In this document: piece by piece, positions 7,882 through 15,026 of the stretch
How positions within the stretch are numbered: the first letter of the stretch is position 1
Layout of the letters: each line of letters opens with the position of its first letter
DNA from: Fibrobacter sp. UWT2
GTDB lineage: Bacteria; Fibrobacterota; Fibrobacteria; Fibrobacterales; Fibrobacteraceae
DNA length: 43,546 nt
Assembly: GCF_900142545.1 (NCBI RefSeq)
Contig: NZ_FRBF01000021.1
Coordinates: forward strand, 1 to 43,546
Direction of reading: 5' to 3'
Notes under the pieces: model-generated
Databases searched by the model: none
Told to the model about the DNA's origin: nothing
What the model saw: only the letters and a program-made list of their open reading frames with translations
Translations under genes and position numbers: made by a program

Positions 7882-8883
7882 ATGAAGAAGATTATTACGG
7901 CCCTTTTCTCTCTGGCAGCAATCTCGTTTGCCGCAAACGTTCAAGTCCTCGCCCCTCAGGGTGCTGAATTTTCGCCCGATGCCCCGAGCATGGTCCAGTC
8001 CATTGTCCGCGCCTCCGTGAGCGGAACCGGTAACACCCCGGTGGACAACTCCGCAGATATCCAGCTGCGTACCAACGTCATGACCATGGGATCTTCTTTC
8101 GTGGTTGTCTGCGAACAGGTTAAAGATGGCTCTATCGTCGGTAGCGGCAAGCAGAAGGCCGGCTCCATCGATGACTTGGACGTGGCCATTGAAGGTGCTG
8201 TCAAGAGTGCACTTGCAAACGTTGCAGACGACAATGCCGCTCCTGCTGATGACAACTACGCCTCTACGGCACCCCGCTCGGAACCCGAAGTGGTTGTGCT
8301 TGTGCCTGCCGACCGTAACGATGGCGATCCGAACGACAATTTTGCCCATAAGCGTCCGACCCGTAATTACGTGAGCTACGGTCTGGGTGCTGCCATTTGG
8401 CACAACTACAAGTTCAAGGATCCCGGCTGCGACAAGTCTCATGCTCCTGACGCCTGCCATGAACTTTATGATACCGACAAGTCTTGGGAACAGGCCTTTG
8501 TGTTCCATTACGCTCGTATTTTCGAAGTGATTCCGCAGGCTGCCATTACCATCGTGAACAACATGAACATGTCTTTTGGCGATGCATGGCAGTGGCACGA
8601 AACCTTCTTGCTGGGCGGCCGTTTCTTCCCCAGTACCGGGACCATCACCCCGTTCCTGGGAGCTGGCTTTGGTCTTGGTCTTCAGGTGGACGACCATTAC
8701 AGCGATGACTCTGAAGGCTTTGCCCTGGGTCTTGCCGGTGGTGCAGAACTGGGTGTCATTTTCTTCCGCAATTCGGCAACTCAGTTGGAATTGGGCATTG
8801 CATGGGATGCTTTGTGGGATGGATTTGACAGCTTTGACCGTCGCTTTGGTGCCGGCAGCTTCTATATCGCTATCAACTATTAA
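7882..8883 (+). CDS. Outer-membrane beta-barrel protein, function unknown
   Basis: A 333-residue protein with a clear Sec signal peptide (MKKIITALFSLAAISFAA). Residues about 20-110 form a soluble region rich in Val and Ser, followed by a Pro/Asp/Asn-rich hinge (about 112-155). The C-terminal half has alternating hydrophobic/polar strands with GLGAAIW, GAGFGLGL and GLAGGAELG turns and ends in an aromatic residue (FYIAINY), as expected for a small outer-membrane barrel. Two Cys in the loop PGCDKSHAPDACHE may form a disulphide. I cannot name a family. It is transcribed alone and ends at a strong terminator at 8910-8941. The long acidic loops suggest surface exposure, which is inference. Confidence 0.8.
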   Translation: MKKIITALFSLAAISFAANVQVLAPQGAEFSPDAPSMVQSIVRASVSGTGNTPVDNSADIQLRTNVMTMGSSFVVVCEQVKDGSIVGSGKQKAGSIDDLDVAIEGAVKSALANVADDNAAPADDNYASTAPRSEPEVVVLVPADRNDGDPNDNFAHKRPTRNYVSYGLGAAIWHNYKFKDPGCDKSHAPDACHELYDTDKSWEQAFVFHYARIFEVIPQAAITIVNNMNMSFGDAWQWHETFLLGGRFFPSTGTITPFLGAGFGLGLQVDDHYSDDSEGFALGLAGGAELGVIFFRNSATQLELGIAWDALWDGFDSFDRRFGAGSFYIAINY

Positions 8884-8909
8884 TTGCTAGTCGATCGCTA
8901 AATATTTTT

Positions 8910-8941
8910 GGCCATTAGAGATTCTCTAATGGCCTTTTTTT
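8910..8941 (+). terminator. Strong Rho-independent terminator
   Basis: A perfect 12-bp stem (GGCCATTAGAGA, loop T, TCTCTAATGGCC) is followed by seven T. It ends the OMP transcript. Confidence 0.92.
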
Positions 8942-8959
8942 GTGAAAGGGATTGACGAA

Positions 8960-9049
8960 CTAGCCGTAAATAAAGCCCAGCATCACCGCTGCGACGACTA
9001 GCAGGACAATCTGTTTGACAATTTGGATTTCGTTCGAATTCATGTCCAT
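8960..9049 (-). CDS. Possible 29-residue single-span membrane peptide
   Basis: The minus-strand frame from the ATG at 9049 to the TAG at 8960-8962 encodes 29 residues: a short polar head (MDMNSNEIQIVKQ) and one hydrophobic span (IVLLVVAAVMLGFIYG). This is a typical small-membrane-protein layout. No Shine-Dalgarno sequence precedes it; GATAAT lies about ten bases upstream and could be a -10 for a nearly leaderless transcript. A longer overlapping frame in another register (8898-9083) has no such character and is rejected. It lies in a 326-bp gap between an OMP gene and an esterase gene. Evidence is compositional only. Confidence 0.35.
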   Translation of the reverse strand: MDMNSNEIQIVKQIVLLVVAAVMLGFIYG

Positions 9050-9092
9050 AAAATACAATTATCGGGGGTGCAAAAAAAGCCATGTAAGCAAT

Positions 9093-9106
9093 GTGTAATG
9101 TTACAC
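9093..9106. promoter_or_regulatory. Inverted repeat GTGTAA-TG-TTACAC
   Basis: Six-base arms with a two-base centre lie about 80-95 bp upstream of the -10 (TATATT, 9187-9192) of the esterase gene. A related TTACAC...GTGTGA pair overlaps on the right (9101-9120). It may be an operator or a small hairpin; nothing else is seen in 9107-9180. Confidence 0.3.
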
Positions 9107-9210
9107 TTGTAAACAGTGTGACGTAGATTACAGGACAATTTCCCTAGAAAAGGTTTTTGGGGGTGCTTTTGTGGGTAAAATTAGAGTATATTTCTGATTG
9201 AGAGGGAGCG

Positions 9211-10311
9211 ATGAAGATAAGAAGGACTTTAATTGCTCAAGTGTTAAGTATCATGCTGTGGCTGTCGGTCACGGTATGTTTTGCGCAGAACCCGAACCTT
9301 CATATCTATTTGGCCTTTGGTCAGTCTAACATGTCCGGAGTCGCTTCTATTACAAAAGACGACTTCATTCACAATCCCCGTTTTCTGGTTTTGCGGTCTG
9401 TAGATATGGGTTCTCAAAAGATGGGCAAGTTCTATATGGCGGCGCCTCCCTTGGGAAATTCCGGAGCCGGAATCGGGCCCCTCGATTTCTTTGGTCGTGC
9501 GATGGTTGATTCCTTGCCGGACAGTATTAGGGTGGCCGTAGTAAACGTTTCTATTGGTGGGCAAAGCATAGACTTGTTCGACAAGGACCGCTATCAGGAA
9601 TACCTCAAGAGAACGCTTAAGGAAGGGGATTCCTGGTGGGAACCGTACTTGAAGGAATATGGCGGAAACCTGTATCAGCGAATCGTGGATTTGGGAAAAA
9701 TCGCAAAGCGCAAAGGTGTCATCAAGGGAATCCTATTCCACCAGGGCGAAGCCGACGCCTATCGGGAAGACTGGTCGGCCCGAGTCAAGAAGGTGTACCA
9801 CGATCTCATGACAGATTTGAACCTCGATTCTACGAAGGTCCCCTTTCTTATGGGCGAATTCGTGACATCGGATGTTGGCGGCCAAATGGGTTGGCGAAAC
9901 CCTGTGGTGACCAAAGCTGCAGCGAAGATCCCGAATGCACATGTGATTTCGGCTAGAGGCTGCCCCGGTTTGAACGAAGATGGTATCTATCTGCACTTTA
10001 CGCGCGAAGGCTACGAGATGCTGGGAAAACGCTATGCAGACACGATGCTTAAATTGCTGGACAAGAGCAATGAACCCCGCAAAGGATTGTCCTTCAACGA
10101 GTACATTTCCATGCAACAGACCGGCAGGCATTTTTCCATTCTGGGGGCGCCTGCTAATGCGCGAATCAAGCTGTTCGACTTGCAAGGGAACATGCTCGGC
10201 GTATTAAACAAAAAGGGCGGGGAACTCCCGCCCGCCGTATGCGGTCGCACCATAGCCGTGGTGGAATCCAACCGACGTATATTAGCTCGCTTCGTTTTTA
10301 ATGCGGATTAA
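9211..10311 (+). CDS. Secreted SASA-family carbohydrate (acetyl) esterase
   Basis: A 366-residue exported esterase of the SASA/CE6-like SGNH group, which removes acetyl groups from xylan or related sugars. After a signal peptide (to about residue 25) come the nucleophile block FGQSNMSG (Ser39), GPLDFFGRAM, the oxyanion segment VNVSIGGQS, FHQGEADAY (177-184), and a C-terminal Asp/His pair in DGIYLHF (Asp257, His262). Residues about 305-366 form a separate beta-rich tail (FSILGAPANARIKLFDLQG) that resembles the C-terminal domains of type IX-secreted Fibrobacter proteins; this is inference. The ATG has GGGAG just upstream and a TATATT -10 at 9187-9192. It is probably a functional partner of the GH10 xylanase, but not in the same operon. 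Confidence 0.85.
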   Translation: MKIRRTLIAQVLSIMLWLSVTVCFAQNPNLHIYLAFGQSNMSGVASITKDDFIHNPRFLVLRSVDMGSQKMGKFYMAAPPLGNSGAGIGPLDFFGRAMVDSLPDSIRVAVVNVSIGGQSIDLFDKDRYQEYLKRTLKEGDSWWEPYLKEYGGNLYQRIVDLGKIAKRKGVIKGILFHQGEADAYREDWSARVKKVYHDLMTDLNLDSTKVPFLMGEFVTSDVGGQMGWRNPVVTKAAAKIPNAHVISARGCPGLNEDGIYLHFTREGYEMLGKRYADTMLKLLDKSNEPRKGLSFNEYISMQQTGRHFSILGAPANARIKLFDLQGNMLGVLNKKGGELPPAVCGRTIAVVESNRRILARFVFNAD

Positions 10312-10316
10312 AAAAT

Positions 10317-10344
10317 CCCCCGGCTATCGCCGAGGGAAATTTTT
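10317..10344 (+). terminator. Terminator of esterase gene
   Basis: The hairpin CCCC+CGGC, loop TATC, GCCG+AGGG (one mismatch) is followed by AAATTTTT. Confidence 0.65.
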
Positions 10345-10355
10345 GCAGAAGTATC

Positions 10356-10390
10356 GCGCTCATACCTCAGAGCGGAGCGACCTCATACCT
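10356..10390. repeat. Intergenic repeat, copy A
   Basis: GCGCTCATACCTCAGAGCG followed by GAGCGACCTCATACC. A related element lies at 37127-37166 with the same order: GCGCTC, two variable bases, ACCTCA, AGCG, then GCGACCTCA, two variable bases, CC. Each copy contains a small CGCTC/GAGCG-type hairpin and a partly duplicated ACCTCA core. It touches the stop codon of ahcY. Confidence 0.55.
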
Positions 10391-10391
10391 A

Positions 10392-11852
10392 TTAGTAACG
10401 GTAGTGGTCAGCTTTGTACGGGCCTTCAACGGGCACGCCGATGTAGTCGGCCTGGGCCTTGGTGAGGGTCGTCAGGTGGACGCCGAGCTTTTCGAGGTGG
10501 AGGCGTGCAACCTTTTCGTCGAGGATCTTCGGCAAGGTGTACACGACACCGCTTTCGTACTTGATACCAGCGACAGTCTGCTTGCCCTGAGCGTTGAGCC
10601 AGAGGTCAATCTGAGCGATGGTCTGGTTCGTGAAGCTTGCACTCATCACGAAGCTCGGGTGACCAGTAGCGCAGCCGAGGTTCAGCAAGCGGCCTTCAGC
10701 GAGGATAAGGATGCTGTGACCGTCGGCGAAAATCCATTCGTCGTACTGCGGCTTGATTTCGTTGCGCTTGATGCCCGGAATCTTCTTGAGGCCGGCCATG
10801 TCGATTTCGTTGTCGAAGTGACCGATGTTACCCACGATAGCGCGGTTCTTCATCTTTTCCATCTGGGCGGCGCTGATGATGCCAGTGTTACCAGTGGTGG
10901 TTACGAAGATGTCGGCGTAGCTAACGACTTCGTCGAGCGTCTTGACTTCGTAGCCTTCCATGGCAGCCTGCAGAGCGCAAATCGGGTCGATTTCGGTGAT
11001 GATTACGCGTGCGCCCTGACCACGCAGGGACTGGGCACAGCCCTTACCCACGTCGCCGTAGCCGCAAACGACTGCGATCTTACCAGCCATCATCACGTCG
11101 GTGGCGCGGTTGATGCCGTCGATCAAGGAGTGGCGGCAGCCGTAGAGGTTGTCGAACTTGGACTTGGTCACGGAATCGTTCACGTTGATTGCCGGGAACT
11201 TCAAGCGGCCAGCCTGGGCCATCTGGTAAAGGCGATGCACGCCGGTAGTCGTTTCTTCGGAAACACCCTTCAAAGCTTCGCGAGCGCGGGTCCACTGCTT
11301 CGGATCCTTCTCGAAAATCTTACGGCAGGTGGCGAGGAATACGCCCCATTCTTCGCTGTCGGTGGCCGGGTTGAATTCAGGCACCTTGCCGGCATCTTCG
11401 AATTCGGCACCGCAGGTCACGAGCATGGTAGCGTCGCCACCGTCGTCCACGATCAGGTCCGGGGTCTTGCCGTCGGGCCACACGAGGGCGCGGGCGGTGT
11501 TTTCCCAGTAGTCTTCCAAGGATTCACCCTTCCAGGCGAACACAGGCACGCCCTGCGGATTTTCCACAGTGCCCTTCTTGCCTACCACCACGGCGGCGGC
11601 AGCGTTGTCCTGCGTACTGAAGATGTTGCAGCTCACCCAGCGCACGTCGGCACCGAGGTCCACGAGCGTTTCGATGAGGATAGCGGTCTGCACGGTCATG
11701 TGGAGGCTACCCATAATACGGGCGCCAGCGAGCGGCTTCTTGCCTACATATTCCTTGCGGAGAGCCATCAGGCCCGGCATTTCAGTTTCGGCCAAGTCGA
11801 GTTCCTTGCGGCCTTCGATCGCAAGGTTAATGTCCTTAATTTTGTATTCCAT
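10392..11852 (-). CDS. ahcY: S-adenosylhomocysteinase
   Basis: A 486-residue cytoplasmic enzyme that splits S-adenosylhomocysteine into adenosine and homocysteine, relieving product inhibition of methyltransferases. Highly conserved motifs are present: [26 protein letters not shown], the NAD-binding [38 protein letters not shown], and the C-terminal KADHYRY. The length fits the long bacterial/plant-type enzyme with the extra segment (about 150-190) before the NAD domain. The ATG has AAGGA seven bases upstream. It is transcribed from its own strong promoter (see 11884-11919) and does not share a transcript with the STAS gene, because a terminator separates them. Confidence 0.97.
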   Translation of the reverse strand: MEYKIKDINLAIEGRKELDLAETEMPGLMALRKEYVGKKPLAGARIMGSLHMTVQTAILIETLVDLGADVRWVSCNIFSTQDNAAAAVVVGKKGTVENPQGVPVFAWKGESLEDYWENTARALVWPDGKTPDLIVDDGGDATMLVTCGAEFEDAGKVPEFNPATDSEEWGVFLATCRKIFEKDPKQWTRAREALKGVSEETTTGVHRLYQMAQAGRLKFPAINVNDSVTKSKFDNLYGCRHSLIDGINRATDVMMAGKIAVVCGYGDVGKGCAQSLRGQGARVIITEIDPICALQAAMEGYEVKTLDEVVSYADIFVTTTGNTGIISAAQMEKMKNRAIVGNIGHFDNEIDMAGLKKIPGIKRNEIKPQYDEWIFADGHSILILAEGRLLNLGCATGHPSFVMSASFTNQTIAQIDLWLNAQGKQTVAGIKYESGVVYTLPKILDEKVARLHLEKLGVHLTTLTKAQADYIGVPVEGPYKADHYRY

Positions 11853-11883
11853 ATTAATATATCCTTTTCAAAAATTCTTATTT

Positions 11884-11919
11884 ATGCATAAATATAGTTA
11901 TATGCATAAAAAGCGTCAA
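11884..11919 (-). promoter_or_regulatory. Sigma70-type promoter of ahcY with two ATGCAT palindromes
   Basis: On the minus strand TTGACG (11914-11919) and TATATT (11891-11896) are separated by exactly 17 bp. Two TTTATGCATA elements (ATGCAT at 11884-11889 and 11902-11907), 18 bp apart, lie within and just after this promoter, a layout suited to a repressor. The regulator is unknown. Confidence 0.7.
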
Positions 11920-11932
11920 GTGGGGACAAATA

Positions 11933-11960
11933 AAAAGACCCAGGAATCCCCGGGTCTTTT
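11933..11960 (-). terminator. Terminator of the partner-switch operon
   Basis: The stem AAAAGACCC...GGGTCTTTT has T-runs on both strands. It lies downstream of the STAS gene and just upstream of the ahcY promoter, so it mainly insulates ahcY. Confidence 0.8.
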
Positions 11961-11991
11961 AAAATGAACGCTTTTGGAACGTTTTCGGGAT

Positions 11992-12288
11992 TTATGCGAT
12001 CGTCAGGATATCGCAGAAACCCGTGACTTCAAAGATTTCCTTGATGGCAGAACTTGCGTTCTTTACGACCATGGAGCCCTGCTTGTTCATGACTTTCTGG
12101 GCGGCAAGGAAAATACGGAGGCCGGCAGAAGAAATGTATTCCACGTTCTTCAGGTCGATGACGAGGGACTTGACCCCGTCCAGCTTGCCCTGGATTTCGG
12201 AGTCCAGTTGCGGGGCGGTCAAGGTGTCAATACGTCCTGTAATAGCGATGGTCAGGGCGTCTCCGTTAAGGGTCTTGTTGATTTGCAT
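11992..12288 (-). CDS. STAS-domain anti-anti-sigma factor (SpoIIAA/RsbV-like)
   Basis: A 98-residue single STAS domain. It has the family fold pattern (ALTIAITGRIDT, LVIDLKNVEYISSAGLRIFL) with the phosphorylatable Ser in the conserved YISSAGLR segment. Such proteins are switched by phosphorylation from a HATPase kinase and dephosphorylation by a PP2C phosphatase, and in the unphosphorylated state bind and neutralise the kinase or another target. The gene lies 28 bp downstream of a protein that contains both enzyme activities, so the pair should form one partner-switch module. GAGAGG stands upstream of the ATG. No sigma factor gene is nearby; the output target is not in the window. Confidence 0.92.
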   Translation of the reverse strand: MQINKTLNGDALTIAITGRIDTLTAPQLDSEIQGKLDGVKSLVIDLKNVEYISSAGLRIFLAAQKVMNKQGSMVVKNASSAIKEIFEVTGFCDILTIA

Positions 12289-12316
12289 AGTTAACCTCTC
12301 TCTTTAATTTAATTTT

Positions 12317-14770
12317 TTATAAAGTCTTGGTGATTGCCAGTTCGTTCTTGTCGCCGTTTCTACGGTAACATACGCTATCCATGGTCTTTTTCACGATAAA
12401 GATTCCAAGTCCGCCGATTTCACGTTCTTCGGCAGGGAGCGAAATGTCGGGGTCGGCCTGCTTAATGGGATCGTAGGGCTTCCCGTTGTCAATGAAGGTG
12501 AGCCTTGCCGAAAGCGTTGCCTTGCGGATTTCCACAATCAAGGTCACTTCCGTTGCGCCCGAGAACTTCACGATGTTGCTGTAGATTTCGTCAATCGCGA
12601 TGTTGATCTGCATCTGGGACTTCATGGAGCCTTCCATCGGGGCGAGGATTCCTTCCACAAAGGCCGTCAGGATGTCCTGGTTTTCGGGAATGACATCCAC
12701 TATTTTTTCATAACGCTCCCAGGCGTCTTGCATTTGCATTTTCTTTGCTCCATCCATTGGTGTCAAGATATCTTCGACAAACGATTTGAGTTCGCCCTTG
12801 TTGCTGCCCATAACGTCAATTGTCTTTTCGTAGCGTTCCCATACGGGTTCATCGCTTCCGTTGTATTTGACGGCGAGCATGGTGATGTCGTCAAACTGCG
12901 GAACGTCTTGTACAAAGTTGTCGATTTCTTTCTTGACCAAGGAACAGGTGTTGGCAGGGCTCAATTCGCCACCCTTCCTTATGACTTCAATGAGTCTGTC
13001 GTTGTTGAACAGCTCGTTGTTGCTGTCGGTAGCTTCGGTGACGCCGTCGGTGTAAAGGAACAGCGTGTCGCCAGCTCCCAGGTCGTAGCTTTGCTGCTTG
13101 TAAACCGTATTTTCCATGGCGGCCATAACTATGCTCGACTTGCTCGGGATAAATTCGGTAGAGCCGTCTTTGTGTCTTACCACGGGCGGGTTGTGACCTG
13201 CCGAGGCAAAGTCGATATGGCCCGTGCGCAGGTCGATAATGCCTGCCCACACGGTTACGAACATATTCAGGCGGTTGCGCTTGGCAAGAGCGTAGTTGGT
13301 CTTGTTGAACGCTTCGCTGATAGACTTCAGGTTCTTGGTCATGGTGCGCAAGATAATGCGGGCAACCATCATGAATAGGGCCGCTGCAACGCCCTTGCCG
13401 GACACGTCGCCGATCACTACACACAAATGATCATTGTCAATCTTGAAGAAGTCGTAGAAGTCGCCACCCACTTCCTTGGCGGGCAGCAGGAACGGTGCGA
13501 GTTCGTGGCGGTCATCGTCAGAATTTTCGTCGCGTTCTTCGCCGGGCAGCATCGAAAGCTGAATGTTTCGGGCAAGGTCCAGTTCGCGTTCGATACGCTT
13601 CATGTCCTTCTGCTTTTCAATGTTGTCTTTGATTTCGGTGAGCATGTTCGAGAACGCCCACGCGAATTCGGCCACTTCGTCATGACCCGTGATTTTCGGA
13701 ATCGCCACGTCGAAGTTTCCGCGCCCGAGCTTGCGGGCCGCAATGGTCAAGTCCTTGAGCGGCTTTGCCACGCGGAACGAAATCAGCAAGATAATTACGA
13801 GTATTACGCCGTATCCGCCGAGAGCCATCATCAAGAACAGCCTGCGCATGGCGCTCTGGTCTTCCAGGTATTTCTGAATGGGCCACACGACCATGAATGT
13901 CCAGTTGGTCGAATTGATGGTGGTGTAGTAAATGGCCGATTCTTCGCCGTCGGCAACCGTACCGATAAACAGCCCGCTGTTGTCGCGGCCTTTGCGGTCA
14001 AAATTGGTTAAGCTGTTGCCTCGTTTTTCTTTGACAATAATGTCGCGGTTTCTTTTGCCTTGGGCAAGTTCCTTGGGGTACGCCACAGCCAAGTTCTTGG
14101 CGGTGGTAATCAGGGCGTACCCTGAGTTCGAAATAGGAATCGATCCGATTTCGTCTTTAAGGAACTCGATAGACATGTCTATTGCAAGTACGCCGACCAG
14201 TACGTCTTCGCCATTCTTGTCTTTCTTGAAAAGGGGAATGGTGTACACAGCAATCGGCTCCGGGACAAATTCACCGATGAACGGTTCCTGCCAGCGGGCG
14301 GTCTTGCCGTCTCTGGTGCTGGCGTACCATTCCTTGTCTTGGTAATTGGCGCCGGTCACGAGCTTGGTATCGGTGTGATTGAAGCGGGCGAGCCTCATGT
14401 ATTCACCCTTCGGTGTTTCAGGGCCCATGCCCGGTTCGTAGGCGACTACCACGGCGACCACTTGGGGCACCAGGTTGCGGGCGTTAAAGAGCGACTGCAT
14501 CAAAAAGTCGTCCATGTCGCTTTTGGTCATGGGGTGATCGGTCAGTTTGTGCGACAAGTCCTCGCCAATGAGCTTGCTTGCGTTAAAGAGCTTGTCGATG
14601 TAGTTCACGTTGGCGCGGCTTGTTTCTTCGCCGTTCTCGACGGTCATCTTGTTTAGCATGTTCTGAGTCTTGTAACTCATGATGCCAAAAATCAAGCCGA
14701 ACACGACTGTAATAGCCGCGAGAATCATCAAGGACTGCTTAAAGGCAAGTCCTCGGAAATTAAATCCCAT
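12317..14770 (-). CDS. Membrane sensor with Cache, HAMP, PP2C (SpoIIE) phosphatase and HATPase kinase domains
   Basis: An 817-residue inner-membrane hybrid. Helix 1 (about 11-31), a periplasmic Cache-type sensor (about 35-300), helix 2 (about 311-333), HAMP (335-390), then a coiled coil (RIERELDLARNIQLSMLP). The SpoIIE-type phosphatase (about 420-635) keeps its metal residues: GGDFYD (435-440), GDVSGKG (454-460), YTDGVTEA (Asp575) and FDDIT (627-630). A HATPase_c anti-sigma-type kinase (about 715-817) follows with N-box AIDEIYSN (Glu728, Asn732), DNGKPYDP and GGLGIFIVKK. Between them is an exact 40-codon tandem duplication (copies from residues 644 and 684). Opposing phosphatase and kinase activities on one chain, next to a STAS gene, imply one input sets the STAS phosphorylation state. 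The ATG has GAGAGG upstream; TATATT lies at 14796-14801 on the minus strand. Confidence 0.93.
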   Translation of the reverse strand: MGFNFRGLAFKQSLMILAAITVVFGLIFGIMSYKTQNMLNKMTVENGEETSRANVNYIDKLFNASKLIGEDLSHKLTDHPMTKSDMDDFLMQSLFNARNLVPQVVAVVVAYEPGMGPETPKGEYMRLARFNHTDTKLVTGANYQDKEWYASTRDGKTARWQEPFIGEFVPEPIAVYTIPLFKKDKNGEDVLVGVLAIDMSIEFLKDEIGSIPISNSGYALITTAKNLAVAYPKELAQGKRNRDIIVKEKRGNSLTNFDRKGRDNSGLFIGTVADGEESAIYYTTINSTNWTFMVVWPIQKYLEDQSAMRRLFLMMALGGYGVILVIILLISFRVAKPLKDLTIAARKLGRGNFDVAIPKITGHDEVAEFAWAFSNMLTEIKDNIEKQKDMKRIERELDLARNIQLSMLPGEERDENSDDDRHELAPFLLPAKEVGGDFYDFFKIDNDHLCVVIGDVSGKGVAAALFMMVARIILRTMTKNLKSISEAFNKTNYALAKRNRLNMFVTVWAGIIDLRTGHIDFASAGHNPPVVRHKDGSTEFIPSKSSIVMAAMENTVYKQQSYDLGAGDTLFLYTDGVTEATDSNNELFNNDRLIEVIRKGGELSPANTCSLVKKEIDNFVQDVPQFDDITMLAVKYNGSDEPVWERYEKTIDVMGSNKGELKSFVEDILTPMDGAKKMQMQDAWERYEKIVDVIPENQDILTAFVEGILAPMEGSMKSQMQINIAIDEIYSNIVKFSGATEVTLIVEIRKATLSARLTFIDNGKPYDPIKQADPDISLPAEEREIGGLGIFIVKKTMDSVCYRRNGDKNELAITKTL
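12602..12841 (-). repeat. In-frame 2 x 120-bp tandem duplication within the PP2C-HATPase gene
   Basis: Codons for residues 644-683 (12722-12841) and 684-723 (12602-12721) align without gaps; both open WERYEK and contain FVE-ILxPM and QMQ. By eye 22 of the first 38 residues are identical, so the duplication is old enough to have diverged yet still in frame. Confidence 0.85.
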
Positions 14771-15026
14771 ATATTCCTCTCTTCTTATTGTTTAAAATAT
14801 ATGTAATTTTCTGTCTTTTTTGCCTTTTTTTCTACAAAATTCGCCTTATTTCATTTTTTGGAATCCGAAATGGGGTTACGGACTTATTATATTTATGTTC
14901 CCTAGACTTTACGCTGTGGAAATGCGGTACTTTCCGTAAGAGAAGCACGTGGGTTCGGAAGCGTCCATACTTTTGGAATGCTTCTTAGGGACGTCCAACA
15001 AGTTTTGCTTACTTTTAGGAGCTTTA

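Noticed and set aside
8898-9083. A 61-codon minus-strand frame
   Set aside because: It runs through the terminator hairpin and has no signal, domain or ribosome site; the 29-residue frame in another register is more protein-like.
11853-11990. Possible SAH or SAM riboswitch upstream of ahcY
   Set aside because: The leader from the predicted transcript start to the ATG is only about 30 nt, too short for either riboswitch.
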